Shown piece after piece: positions 31,305 to 43,019 of a stretch of DNA of 64,000 nucleotides (positions within the stretch are counted from its first letter, which is position 1; the number at the start of each line of letters is the position of its first letter). This stretch comes from Bretschneidera sinensis (Eukaryota > Streptophyta > Magnoliopsida > Brassicales > Akaniaceae), in assembly GCA_023935145.1 (NCBI GenBank), contig CM043699.1, forward strand, positions 67,930,638-67,994,637, written 5' to 3'. The position numbers were made by a program, and so were the translations under genes. Below the pieces are notes generated by a model. It ran no database searches and was not told the origin of the DNA. It was given only the letters and a program-made list of their open reading frames with translations.

Positions 31305-33861
31305 TGTAAAGACTCATCCCAAGTGGACCCTACTCGGAATGGTTTCTAATACTTTTCATAACTGAGCACTTAGATAATCATATATAACAATAATATAACA
31401 TGATATACATCAATACATATACATACAATTTACAAAGTTATGCCAAAAGCTTTAAGCATAATGCTTAATAATTACAAAGGTGCCTTAAGGGACATAACCT
31501 TCAAGGGTTACTATTTAGCATATACAAAAATAAAAATAATTATTACTATAACAAAACACTTAGACGAGGATGCTCGGCATGTAGACCAACCTAAAAGACT
31601 TCGTTTCTTTACAAACTCCCCACTTAAGATCCAAGATCTTCTGAAAAACTTCCTGAAAATATTTAAAATGAAGGGGCGAGATATAAAGCTCATGAATACT
31701 TACCTTACTCAAAGTAATCATTTTCAATTGCTTTTATATCAAAAGTTATCCTTACAATCATAAGTACTTCCAAAAATCAAATCTTGATAATAATATTTTG
31801 ATTCATGAATATTGGATACATATATATTTCATAATATAATAAATTTTACCAACATTATAATCATAGTAATACAAGCCTCTCAATAAGCAAATCAAATCAA
31901 ATACCCTTCATAGGTCAATTAAATTCATACACCCCTCATGGGCTAATCAATTTAACATTCACATAATAAACAGTGCAATGTAATATGATGCATAATTCAA
32001 TTAATCACATAATCATTCATAATATAACGAGGACGTCTCCTCATGCACTAGCACATTTTTCTCAATCATCATTTCATAAATTTCTCAAATTTCAAATCCT
32101 CTACACCAATCTTTCAGGTGGGGTCCTACAACAAATTCCAAAGTTTCTTCGGTACCCTTATATCGCTTGTGGGAAGAGACCTACCACAATCTCACCCATC
32201 ACTCCCCCATCAATAACATACCGTTAAATCAGTTGCATAATATGAGAAATATAAACATAAGTCAATCGTTAATCCATTTCTAACCATACATCATTTTCAA
32301 CAAATATTCAATTACAAGAAGCTTTATTTTATCATCATGTATAAAGCATTTACATTTATATATATTCTATACTTCTCATAAGTATTAGTCTTTCTATTTT
32401 CATGTTTACTAAGGGTAAGGTGAAACTCACCTTGAGAACCGAGTCATTTTCTCGAATTACTTCCTTGCCCTTATTACGTTCTTCAATCCCATATATGGAA
32501 GATATTATTTGATCTTACACATTCATAATATTTATTCAAGCCAAGAAAGAAAGTAAAAAAGGAAAAACTATGTCCTAAGTCAAAACGTTTACTTTCTCTT
32601 GGGCTAAGTGTTCTTGAAGATTAAGAATGAAATGAAAAAAATATTCTTAAGCAATAAATTTCAAACTCATATATCATTTGAAATGGTTTAGAAGAAGTTA
32701 CAAACTAAAAAAAATATGAAAAAATTTGAGAATTTTTTAAAATAAAACTAATTTGGTCGACTGTATAATTCTTTCAACTGACTGAATGGCTCTTTCAGTC
32801 AACCGAATGGCTCTTTCAGTCAACTTAAAAAGGTCCAGAGACATTTTACCTATTTTTCAACTCAATTAAGTATTTATACCAATCGACTAGTACTCCTGTT
32901 GGTCCTCTAGTCAACTGGAGGAAACTACCAATCGATTGGTAACCCGTTTTCTAGCAAAATTGTCCAAGAAAAATCAGTTTTTTTCCCTTAAAATCACCAT
33001 GATTCACACAAAATTTTCCAAATTCTTTTACATATAAGTGTTTCCCTAAAGTTTTAAGACAAAATCTAATAATACCCATAACAAAATTTCAATTTAAAAG
33101 GCTTTAAATCATTAAACTCAACACAATACCCATTCTTGAAACCTAAAAACCCATTTCCTCTTCAAATCCTTTGAAGATGTTTTCAAATCCAAAGTTCTTG
33201 AACTCAAACTCATGAAATCATCTTACAAGAACTATTTGAAACCCTCACGATCTCTCTTTCAAATTCTTCAATAAAAACTTAAATTAGATAAACTGAAACT
33301 TATATTCTACACAATTTATATACAAGAACAAAGAAATTGAGCCAAGAAATCCTTACTTGGTCATTTTCTTCCCAAATCCTTAATTCTTCTAGCATGCTAG
33401 TCAAGATAAAAGAAAAGAGTAGAGAAGTCTTGAAATTTTTTAAATTTTTGAGAGTGAGCCGAGAATGAGAGTTGTCTCTCTCTTTCTCTTTTCAATCTAT
33501 TTATAATAAGGAGTAAAAAGACTCATTTAACCCTCTCTTGTAACTAGTATTAGCTTGCCACCAAAACTCCTCACTTTTAATACTAATTCCACTATAACCC
33601 TCATGATTTTTAATTCTCTTCAATGTTTCTTAAAGAAACATCTTATTTCCAATTATAATTAAATTCTCACAATCAACACAAGGTATTTAATTATTTTTAA
33701 ATTAAAGAAAATAATAATTCAAATAAAAAACATTAAAATAAAATAATGATCTCTCTGCATAAAGTGTGGAAAACTGCATGTTGCAATTCAAGTTACGGTG
33801 CTTAGTACTTAAAAGTAATGATGTTGCTCCAAGTAGAGCCCGCTCGGGATGGGTCGTTACA
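31305..33861 (-). repeat. Orphan chromovirus-type LTR with long inverted ends
   Basis: 2557 bp from TGTAAAGACTCATCCC to GGGATGGGTCGTTACA. The two ends are imperfect inverted repeats for about 70 bp (TGTAA-GAC-CATCCC...). This style is known from Tekay-like LTRs that start TGTAACGACCC. Chromovirus-like 'GGGTAAGGTGAAACTCACC' lies near 32415. Short palindromic phrases (AATCGACTAG, CAATCGATTGG, TTCAGTCAACCGAA) cluster at 32755-32945. There is no primer site or coding sequence beside it, and no matching target duplication was found, so it may be a solo LTR whose flank was damaged. Orientation is uncertain. Confidence 0.55.
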
Positions 33862-34016
33862 TGAACTCCCTCAAAGTCTCTAGAAATCTCAGGCAAACAC
33901 CTACTCTCTTAAAAAAAAAAAAATTCATTTCTTGCAAAACCAAAGTTCCCAAAACTTCCCATAGCTCACCCCCTTACACCACCACTCCACTCGCCCCCAA
34001 AATCTATATACTACCT

Positions 34017-35384
34017 GATAAGAGTCATAAAATGCATCGTAACAGTACTTATTTGTTAGCATTTTAGGGTTGATCGAGGTTTGAATTACACTTTTATACC
34101 TTAATAACTCTAAAGTGACATTCTTGGATCATTGACTTATTTCGGTGCATTTTCAGGTACCTTAAGTTCAAAAGAGATGGAAAGCCAACATAGCTTAAAG
34201 CACGATGCTTCGATGCACATTCAAGTGAGGACATGGTTGCAAAAAAACAAAATGTATAGAAACCAAGTCTTAAAGTATAGGCACTGCAGCCTGAAGAAGT
34301 TGAAGCCTCAGCCTTCAGAATCAAGCCCAAAAGAGTAAGGACAGCATCAACCAGAGCAGCAGCCTGGACTAGCCAGGGCCGCGGTGCCCAGAGCATGTGC
34401 CAGCATCAGCACCAGGCAGAGCTGGGGCTTGGACTGGCCAAGGCCGCAATGCCCAGAAGCCCTCTAGAATGGAGACCATACATAGCCATGGCCCACATAA
34501 GTGAGAGTCGCGGCGCACACACGAATTCCTGTTTTCCTAATTAGGGTTTTTTGCTGATTGATTAGACCTAAACCACCCTTGGACTTTTGTATTATAAATA
34601 GATCACTTAGGGTTTGATAAAAAAAAATCATTAAGGCTGGAAAACACAAGAAGGTTGCCACACTCTTCATCGAAGTGTTCAAGTATGAACTCCATGGCCA
34701 ACTAATCTCCAAGCAAGGTGAAGGGATGAATCCCTAGGTGTAGTTGTTCTTATTTTCCTTTATTGATTCAGTTGTAGTTAGGATTTATTGTTAAAACATT
34801 GTTATGATTTACTCTTTAATTTAATTAAAAGATTTTCTCTTAATCCGGTGATTATATCTTTCTCCTCGATATAAGTCTAGTCATGCTCTTCTTATGTCAA
34901 GATTGTTTGGATGTGATTGAGTCCAGTAGATTTATCTTTTAGGTTTTTCCATTACTGCGATATTATCATCAAGATATATTTTCATTTCCTGATAAATCTA
35001 TAGGATAGGTCATGTGTGCTTAAATCAAAAGTAAAGAGTAATTCATATCAATTACATTAGGGTTTACATATGTTTTGATTGAATATTTGCTGATTGCCTG
35101 TTTGGGATGTGAGACTTGTAATCGAGATAAAAACAACTTAATCAAGATTGGAATAAGGCAACAAACCTAGGGTGGATTCCCGAAACCTTGTTTTTCCTTT
35201 ATTATATTCTTCAATCTATTTACGCAATTTTCTCACAATTACTTCATTATCAAAATTCATATTTTCTCACTTGATTATTATCGTTCATGTTAAGGTTTTC
35301 ACTTTTCCTTTGTAGATCACTTTTCCTCGTGGGATTGACACCTCAACTATACATAATAACTGCGTATTAGTTTGAGCGTAATCA
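34017..35384 (+). repeat. Ath-B 5' LTR
   Basis: 1368 bp, TGATAAGAGTC to GAGCGTAATCA. The start matches the Ath-D LTR start (TGATGAAAGTCATAAAATGC in its sense). The end matches Ath-D near 58163. GC-rich mini-repeats (34352-34515) lie upstream of TATA 34593-34600, including the twice-used 'GG(A)CTGGCCAAGGCCGC.GTGCCCAGA' phrase. Confidence 0.82.
34593..34600 (+). promoter_or_regulatory. Putative TATA box of Ath-B LTR
   Basis: TATAAATA in sense orientation, about 80 bp downstream of the GC-rich block. Confidence 0.55.
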
Positions 35385-35389
35385 AATTT

Positions 35390-35406
35390 TGGCACTGTTG
35401 CCGAGG
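35390..35406 (+). other. Ath-B primer-binding site (tRNA-Asp type, mutated)
   Basis: TGGCACTGTTGCCGAGG resembles TGGCGCCGTTGCCGGGG with three changes. It lies five bases after the LTR. Confidence 0.75.
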
Positions 35407-35546
35407 AAAAACGCGCTTACATACAAGGAAGATTGTCAACTCTAAGACAAGACGGTAATATCGTTCCTTTCTATAAGTTTTTGATTTTTTGATTTTCTAT
35501 ATTATTCTGTTTTATTTATTTGTTTCCCCTTTAACTCATTTCTTGT

Positions 35547-36819
35547 ATGCTTAGACCGAGAGATTCACGAGGCAGATTCATTAAAGGACCTGAAATAGAG
35601 TTAACCCTCTCCTTCCTCGTCCGTTAGTGAGACCTCGCCTAGATTAAACCATGGTGTACACTTAAACGAGATTTTAGAAGACTTTGTTAACATGGTTGAA
35701 AACCCTAATGAGAATGTTGCTAGGACACTTAAAGGTTACTTGCATCCTAGCCGAACAGCCACACCATCATACATCATGTTTCCAACCAACACTTGCCATC
35801 AAGATTTCAAAACACGGATGATACAATTACTCCCTACATTTAATGGCTTGGAAAATGAAAACCCATATGTACACATTAGGGAGTTTGAGGAAGTAGTTGC
35901 GACTTTTCATAGTCAAGATGTAACTGACGATATCGTGAGACTCAAGTTTTTTCCTTTCTCTTTGAAGGATAAATCTAAGAGTTGGCTATACTCACTGAGA
36001 CCACGATCTATTGGGATATGGAATGAGATGACTCAGGTCTTCTTCAATAAATACTTCCCTCAACATAAGACCAATGCTTTAAAAAGGCAAATCTCCACAT
36101 TTTCACAAAAGGATAATGAGACTTTGTATCAGTCTTGGGAGAAATTTAAGGAGCTATTAAGTATGTGTCCTCACCATGGGTATGAGAGTTAGCACTTAGT
36201 GAGCTACCATCTTAGGGAAGAAGACAACCCAAAAGCTAAGAGATGATGTGTAATGGTGAATTTTTGCAACAATATCCTGATGAGGCCATAGAGTACCTCA
36301 ATGAGCTTGCTGAAAAAGCTCACACTTGGACTGGACCTAGTGCTACTGAAAGCACAAATAGTTCACGACCTCTAGGAAACCCAAGTAGTGGTGGAATATA
36401 CCATCTTAGGGAAGAAGACAACCTAAAAGCTAAGGTCGAAATGCTCACTAGGGAGTTAGATGCATTAAAGACTAAAGGCTCAAAGCTAACACACGTGGTT
36501 AATCATGCCGAATCTTCGGAACCATGTTTTGTGTGTGGCAGGGTAGATCATCCCGCTCAAGAATGCCCCACATTTGTAGATATGAGAGGGATGTGTGAAG
36601 AACAATGTAATGCCTTAGGCATGTACAAGAAGCCTCTAGCACCCTTCTCTAACACCTATAATCCGAGATGGCAAAATCACCCCAACTTCAGCTGGAAGTC
36701 TGAAGATCATACCCTGCACCATATCATAGACCCTCACCCTCTAGGAGTTCTTTAGAAGACACCTTACATTCTTTCATTGAGGCACAAGGTAAGACAAACG
36801 AAAGGTGTGAAGCATTAAT
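35547..36819 (+). pseudogene. Ath-B gag remnant
   Basis: Starts at ATG 35547 (MLRPRDSRGRFIKGP...), shifts frame near 35625, then is open at 35692-36192 with the capsid-type domain: 'MIQLLPTFNGLENENPYVHI', 'RLKFFPFSLKDKSKSWLYS' and 'FPQHKTNALKRQISTFSQ'. A stop follows 'CPHHGYES'. A 36-bp segment at 36205-36240 duplicates 36399-36434 and replaces the sequence that in Ath-D reads 'WRVVSYFYDGLLSRERQF'. The frame recovers at 36243 ('MMCNGEFLQQYPDEAIEYL'). The zinc knuckle CFVCGRVDHPAQEC lies at about 36526-36567. Confidence 0.85.
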
Positions 36820-38126
36820 CACACAGTGGAAGAGAATAAGAAAATAAGGAGCCAAGTGTCCAAATTAATGAGCCTCTTGAGTGTGGATGAGCGAGGTAAG
36901 TTCCCTTACCAAGCTCAGTCCATACCCCATGGTCAACACATGGCACAAACAAATCTGGAAAATGTGAATGCCATTGTGACAAGAAGTGGTAAGACATTAC
37001 ACATCCCAACAACGAACAAATCCGAGGATGTGGAAAAGGGTCAAGGTAGCAATGGATTGGAGTTGCCCAAGGACCCTGAGGTTACCAAAAGTCCTGTTAA
37101 GGCACCATTCCCTTAAGCCTTAAAATCGAACAAGAAAAATCTGGACGTAAACAATGAAATCCTAGAGAACCTAAGGCAAGTAAAACTCAATCTTCCCTTT
37201 TTGCATGTGATTAAACAAGTTCCTACCTATGTAAAATTTCTCAATGATTTGTGCACCATTAAGAGGAAGCACCATGTAAAGAAAATAGTATTCCGAACAG
37301 AGCAAGTTAGTGCTTTAATTGATTAAAGAATTCCCCCAAAATACAAGGATCCTAGCTATCCAACCATTGCATGTAGAATTTGGAAATCATGAGGTTGGAC
37401 AAACCTTACTAGATGTAGGAGCTAGTGTAAATCTGATTCCATTTTCTATTTATTTGTAGCTGGGATTGGGAGAAATAAGACCAAGTACTGTGGTATTACA
37501 ATTGGCTGACCGTTCAGTCAAAGTACAGCAGGGTGTGGTAGAGGATGTTCTCATTCAAATTGATAAATTTTATTATCCTGTTGATTTCCTAATCCTTGAT
37601 TCTACCTCTGATGTTGACACTAACTCTAAAATTCCTTTAATTTTGGGTAGATCTTTCCTTGTTATTGCAAATGCTCTAATTAATTGTAGGAATGGACTCA
37701 TGAATTTTTCCTTTGGAAACATGACCCTCGAGGTGAACATCTTCAATGTTGCAAAACAGCCTGAAGATGAGGACGAGAACCACCAGTTATACATGATCGA
37801 GTCACTCATCGATAGGGGAGTTTCCATAGCTCATGACTTTGATCCTCTTGAATATTTTCTTGTTAATTTTGAGATTGATTCTATTAATGATAAAACTGAT
37901 ATAATTAATATTTTTACTATTTTTGATAAATCTCAGGATTATGGCACTTGAGCATGGAAACCAAAGTTTGAGAAGTTGCCCGAAAGAAGCGAGAAACAAA
38001 TCCCCTCAAGTGTGGAAGCACCTAAAGTCGAATTGAAGCCACTACCTAAGGGTTTAAAGCATGCTTTTCTTGGTCAAGGTGAGACTTTTTCTGTTATTAT
38101 CTCATATGAATTATCTGAGTCTCAAG
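36820..38126 (+). pseudogene. Ath-B protease region
   Basis: After a variable linker ('LMSLLSVDERGKFPYQ', 'VNAIVTRSGK') comes the conserved pre-protease block 'HVIKQVPTYVKFLNDLCTIKR' with a stop at 37323-37325. The retropepsin follows, with active site 'LLDVGASVNLIPFS' (about 37407-37448), '[18 protein letters not shown]', 'EDVLIQIDKFYYPVDFLIL' and 'SKIPLILGRSFL'. A one-base shift splits it near 37370, and a TAG interrupts at 37457. The frame from 37466 to 37951 is open. The RT start is missing: the sequence jumps from 'SVIISYELSESQ' to late RNase H. Confidence 0.82.
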
Positions 38127-39040
38127 ATCATGCAGCCCTCAAGTACCTTCTTACAAAGAAGGATGCTAAGGCATGACTAATACAGTGGATCCTACTCTTA
38201 CAAGAATTTGACATCTTCATCAAAGACAAGAAAGGAGTAGAGAATGTAGTGGCTGACCATCTCTCAAGGCTCATATTTGAGCACACCTCTGATGACATGC
38301 CAATTAAGGATGATTTTCCCGATGAGCAATTACTCTCTATTACTTCTCTACTATGGTTTGCTCAAATCATAAATTATTTGGCTACCGGTGAGATACCAAT
38401 GGATTGGAGCACTCAAGACAAGAGGAAGTTCTTGAAAGAGGTATATATTTTTTATTGGGACGACCCCTGTCTTTTCAAGTATTTCCCTGACCAAATTTTA
38501 AGGCGGTGCTTCCGTAATGAAGAGATTGCCAGCGTCTAGGAATTTTGTCACTCCCAAGTTTGTGGAGGCCATTTTTCAATGAAAAAAACCGTGTGGATTT
38601 TATTGGCCTACCTTGTTTAAAGATGCAAACATCTATTGTCACTCATGTGAAAAGTGTCAGAAGTTCGGAGCTATATCTCGTCGTAATATGATGCCCTTAA
38701 ACCCAATTTTAGTGATTGAAATCTTTGATTGTTGGGGCATTGATTTTATGGGACCATTTCTTCCTTCCTTCAGATATCAATATATCATTGTGGCAATAGA
38801 TTATGTGTTAAAATGGGTAGAGGCAGTAGCTTACCGAAGTAATGATAATAGAACAGTAATTAAATTTCTCAAAGAAAATGTGTTATCTCGATTTGGTACA
38901 CCACGTGCTATAATTAGTGATCGAGGTACACATTTTTGCAACGTTCCTTTGAAGCTTTGATGAGAAAATATGGGGTGTTACATAAGATTTCTACTGCCTA
39001 TCACCCTCAGACAAGTGGACAAGTAGAACTTGCAAATAGG
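38127..39040 (+). pseudogene. Ath-B RNase H end and integrase
   Basis: Begins in late RNase H ('[16 protein letters not shown]', then '[12 protein letters not shown]'). Integrase zinc site: 'CHSQVCGGHFSMKK' and 'CHSCEKCQKFG'. Catalytic core: D in 'GIDFMGPF', D in '[11 protein letters not shown]', E in 'GQVELANR'. A stop (38177), another stop at 38537-38539, a shift near 38590 and one near 38945 break it. The Ath-C LTR follows the codon after the catalytic glutamate by only a few residues. Confidence 0.85.
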
Positions 39041-39220
39041 TGATGAGGGTTAAATATTGCATATTTAAGCCCTTAATTTATATTTGTTAAGCTCTTAGTT
39101 TGTATTATTTCACTTTATTTTATGTTTTTTCTGTGTTTTCTGTATTTTTATAGGTTTGTGGAGAAAATGAAATATTTTGGGAGCTGTCAAGCTTCAAAGA
39201 GTAAAAGCTTAGGATGCTTA

Positions 39221-39364
39221 TTGCGATCGATCGCACGAGACAAGCAATCGAGCGCACCTGCCTACGAACGAGCGCATGATCAACATCCCACATCGGTCAA
39301 AAATCTTTGTAGTGTGATCGAGCTCACAGTGCGCTCGATCGCACTATACTGAGATCGAGCGCAT
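39221..39364. repeat. CpG palindrome cluster in Ath-C LTR
   Basis: Phrases GCGATCGATCGCA, GCAATCGAGCGCA, GTGCGCTCGATCGCA and GAGATCGAGCGCA, ending about 55 bp upstream of the TATA box. Spacers differ from Ath-A, but the vocabulary is the same. Confidence 0.88.
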
Positions 39365-39417
39365 TCGGGCAGTATCCCACATCGAATTAAAAACCTATTG
39401 CACTCCGAGAATTCCCC

Positions 39418-39426
39418 TATAAAAGC
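39418..39426 (+). promoter_or_regulatory. Putative TATA box of Ath-C LTR
   Basis: CTATAAAAG in sense orientation. Confidence 0.6.
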
Positions 39427-40233
39427 ACCAGCTCACTTCATCATTCGGTGTGCAATCCGGTTGACATCTGCTAGAATTCTAGTGGATCCCGAAGGCTTTG
39501 CCACCACGAGAGGAATTGTCGCCCAACAGTGAGTGGAATTTCTCCCATGTATAGTCAGTTTTAATTTATTGTTTTTTGTTAGTTTAATGTTTAACACTGT
39601 TATTGTGAACTTTAGTTTCATGATTATGAGTGGCTAAAATCTTCAACTAAGGTTGAAGATGAAGCCTCGCCGTTGTTTGGCATAAGATTTTCAGATTTAT
39701 TTATACAATTCTGAGGTATTTTTTTTTAGTATAAATGTTCTGGTCAATTGTTTGAGTAAATTCTTACGATTGATAGTTTTTAAATTGTTCTATTGGATAT
39801 TCCGTGTGTTTCATCTGATGGATACATCAAATCATTTTTTATTAAATTGGATATCCTTTGTGATTTGTTAAAAGCGGATATATTGGATTGTTTTGGTTTA
39901 ATTGGGATATTTGTTGTGATTTGTTTAAAGTTGGATTCATGGAATGTTTTGATAGATTATTTTTATAGAACATAAAAATAAATGCTTTACTTTGGTGGGG
40001 TGGATTCAGAAACCTTAGTGTTTTTTATCATTAGTTTTTAAATCAATTTAGTTTAGTTTATATTTGTTTTGCAAAAAACAATTCAAAACTTGGAACTAGG
40101 TTAAAATAGGCTTAGTTTAGATAAAAATATTTTCACAATGCAATTCCCTGTGGATTTGACCTCGCACTTGCACTACACTATATTGCAAACGACTCGTGCA
40201 CTTGCGAGTAATTTAAAACTCACAACAAGTTTT

Positions 40234-40250
40234 TGGTGCCGTTGCCGAGG
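40234..40250 (+). other. Ath-C primer-binding site (tRNA-Asp type)
   Basis: TGGTGCCGTTGCCGAGG, two changes from the Ath-A site. The 300-bp leader after it (40251-40559) is AT-rich with no other feature. Confidence 0.82.
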
Positions 40251-40559
40251 TGTTGTTTGGTTTGTGAAAATTAAATTTTTGTCTGAATTAATTTTATTTT
40301 TCTACTAGTTAGTTAGCATTTTTTGTTTGATTTTTTTCTTTTTGCAATTTTATTTTATTTTATTTGTTTCGATTTGCATTGGCCTATAAAAAATATAAAA
40401 AAATAATAATAAAGAAATAAAAAAATAAAAAATATATTTTTGCCAATTTTTGTTGGCTCATTTTGTGATTAGTGTGTTTTTTTTGTTTTTGAACTTATTT
40501 TACTTTATTGTTATTCTGTTTCTGCTAGGTAATTTATTTTAGTGTTTTTTGTGCGGTGT

Positions 40560-42275
40560 ATGCTTGGTCGAAGATCCCTGAACTTAGAATTGACACATTT
40601 AGATCTCGACTTAGAAAGAACTCTTAGGAGACAGAAGAGAGAACTTGTTGAAAGAGAGACAACTGAGATGGGAGAAAATTTTAGGAATGCAAATCAACCG
40701 GAGCATGTAGAGCAAACTAGAGCTTGGAACGTGGACTCCACTACATCCCTTAGGGATTTGTTCAACCCGTTGCGACTAACTCATCTTCTTGCATAGTGTT
40801 GCCACCTACCAATGCCACCCATTTTGATTTAAAGCCACATGTCATCCAACTCCTACCCTCATTTCATGGCTTAGATCTTGAAAATCTTTACAGTCGTGTG
40901 AAGAAGTTCAAAGATATTTGTGCCACATTCAAGTTCCAGAACTTCTCTAAAGAGTCAGTCCATCTTCGACTTTTCCTTTTCTCTCTTCACAATAGAGCTA
41001 GGGCATGGTTGGATTCCAACACGCCCTGGTCTATTACATCTTAGCAAAATATGCTTATTATTTTTTATCAAAAGTTTTTCCTAATGTCTAGAGTGAATGA
41101 GTGCCGAAAGGAGATTAGTTCTTTCACTTAGGATGAGGATGAGAAGTTTTCTGAAAGCTGGGAGTGCTTCAAAGAGTTACTGATCAGATGCCCTCCACAT
41201 AGATATGAGAAGTGGAGACTCGTTCAGTTCTTCTACCAAGGGTTGACTTAACTTAACCGTAGCATGATCAAGTCTATGAATGGGGGGGCATTCTTAAGTC
41301 TAACGGGAGATGAAGCATACAAAGCATTGGACAAGTTATCCAACAACTCGCAGCAGTGGGATTTTTCAAGCTGTGAGGATAAAGTTAGATGCTCTCACTA
41401 AGAAGATTGACGCTCTCGCTGAGGGTCAGTCCATCAATGCTGCCAACACATTCAATGTTGATAGCTGTTCCATCTGTGCTAGTCCAATGCATTTAGCACA
41501 GAATTGTCCATCAATGCCGGCTTTTGTCGAGTATCCTATGGAGCAAGTGAATGCTTTCAACGACTATCGAAGGCAGTAAAATGGATCTTACTCCGAGACT
41601 TACAATCCAGGGTGGCGGAACCACCCTAATTTTTCATGGAAGTATAACCAACCAATGAATCAGAGAGGAGGCCCTCATCATGCTCACAATCAATACCCTC
41701 CCGGATTTTCTCCACAAATTCCTAATCATGGTCGCTCAGCCCATCCAGCACTACACCTGCTTACCAAGCTCCCACTCAAACGCCAGTGCCGGTTTCACAA
41801 TCTCTAGAGGACACCCTTAAGGAGTTCATGAAGATGACTGGCTAATCCATGAGCGAAGTGAGGAGTGCAACAATGAGTAAACACCCAAACAATTGCCAAG
41901 CTAGAGAGTCAAATAGGGTAAATTGCAAGTCACTTGGGTGAAAGAGAGAAGAGGAAGTTCCCCAGTCAGCCTGTGCCCAACCCGAAAGGACAGTTTGTGG
42001 TTGGAAATTCATCAACTCTTACACACGGGGAGGAACAAGTGCAATCGATTGTCACATTGAGGTCTGGGAGACAAGTGGACAATCGAGTGGAAGAGAACCC
42101 TGCTACGCAGCCAGGGCAAAGAAATGGCAACAAGGAGAAGAGAAAAGCTGAGCCATCTACAACCACACCTACTGTGGAGGATCCTCTTAGGTAGTTTGTA
42201 CCTAAAGTGCCTTACCCTGAGAGATTACATGCACCCAAGAAAGGAGGGAAGTATGAGGAAATTCTGGAGGTATTA
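40560..42275 (+). pseudogene. Ath-C gag and zinc knuckle remnant
   Basis: ATG 40560 (MLGRRSLNLELTHLD). The frame shifts at about 40765 by loss of one base relative to Ath-A. The capsid-type domain follows ('LLPSFHGLDLENLYSRVKKF', 'RLFLFSLHNRARAWLDS'). Several stops arise at glutamine or tryptophan codons (for example 41042, 41131). About 75 bp are missing at about 41371 relative to Ath-A. From 41372 the frame is open through '[21 protein letters not shown]' and the knuckle [14 protein letters not shown]. More stops follow, then homology ends near 42275. Confidence 0.87.
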
Positions 42276-42889
42276 AACTAAGAAGCTTTGGTTGTATATA
42301 TTTTGAATGTGAATCCCAAGGTCAAGTTTAGCCTTGAGTGGATCTGCAATGTAAATACCAGTAAATAAAAACACCAAAATAAAGGATCTGAAATGTATAG
42401 CCTTGAGTGGATGAGGAATGAGGGCATGATGAGTAAAATAGGGTACCTGGTACTTTAATCAAATTTCCCACTTTGATAACCATTTGACACATTTTCTCAT
42501 TGATTTTTCAAGAAGAGCTCTAAGCCCATAGAAGGGTTCTAATCTCTCAATCCAAACTCAAACTCAGGAAAAAAAAATATACGGGGTTTAATTACTTGAA
42601 AGCACCATATAGAAAGCAACACTGGCTAGTTCAGGAAATGAAGCAAACACAAACAGTGCTGGGTAAAATTTGAGAAATTGAAGCTATTACTATTATGCAG
42701 AGTTAAAATTATAAATAAAAAAAAAAGATGCATACTTACTGTGGAAATGCTATGATTTGCAATCTGAACATGTAAAAAGTGAAATAACATTGAGCTTTGC
42801 AGGAAGAGTAGAAGAAGTGACAGAGGAGCAGATGGTGGCATGGTATTTTGGGGGTTACGGTAGTCCCTATAGGACATCCTCAGCCTTCA
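42276..42889. other. Unassigned AT-rich segment
   Basis: About 600 bp that match none of the elements here. No coding frame. The phrase TAGCCTTGAGTGGAT occurs twice (about 42330 and 42398). It could be non-repetitive host sequence or the flank of Chr-G. I cannot tell which. Confidence 0.4.
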
Positions 42890-43019
42890 CTCACTGTGGA
42901 CCATTTTGGAAGCATACCAGCGTGCACTTGTAGTGGAAAAATAGTAGAACAAGAGGTCGATGAACAGAAGCGATCAAAGCAGTCTGCCAGTTCACCCTCA
43001 GGAATCCTGTCATGCCCAG

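Larger units (their letters stand above)
34017..39040 (+). mobile_element. Ath-B: Athila-type element lacking RT, cut by Ath-C
   Basis: Plus-strand element with 5' LTR (34017-35384), tRNA-Asp-type primer site, and gag, protease and integrase. A deletion near 38126 has removed RT and most of RNase H. The integrase gene is interrupted at 39040, just after '[11 protein letters not shown]', by the LTR of Ath-C. The right half of Ath-B does not reappear in the window. Sequence is closest to Ath-D, not Ath-A. Confidence 0.88.
39041..40227 (+). repeat. Ath-C 5' LTR
   Basis: 1187 bp, TGATGAGGGTT to AAACTCACAACA. It aligns throughout with the Ath-A LTR in the opposite orientation. CGATCG-type cluster 39221-39364, TATA 39418-39426. 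Confidence 0.92.
39041..42275 (+). mobile_element. Ath-C: 5' half of an Athila element (Ath-A family)
   Basis: 5' LTR, primer site and gag of the same subfamily as Ath-A, in plus orientation. Homology to Ath-A ends abruptly near 42275, in the block before the protease ('YEEILEV'). No 3' LTR follows. It inserted in Ath-B integrase. It is more diverged and has many more stops than Ath-A, so it is older, and it preserves the ancestral gag-pol frame at the site where Ath-A is shifted. Confidence 0.9.

Noticed and set aside
20929..33861. 20929-21775 and 31305-33861 as the two LTRs of one element around Ath-A
   Set aside because: The shared phrases run in opposite orientation, no primer site or polypurine tract adjoins them, and the intervening DNA is entirely Ath-A with its own target duplication.
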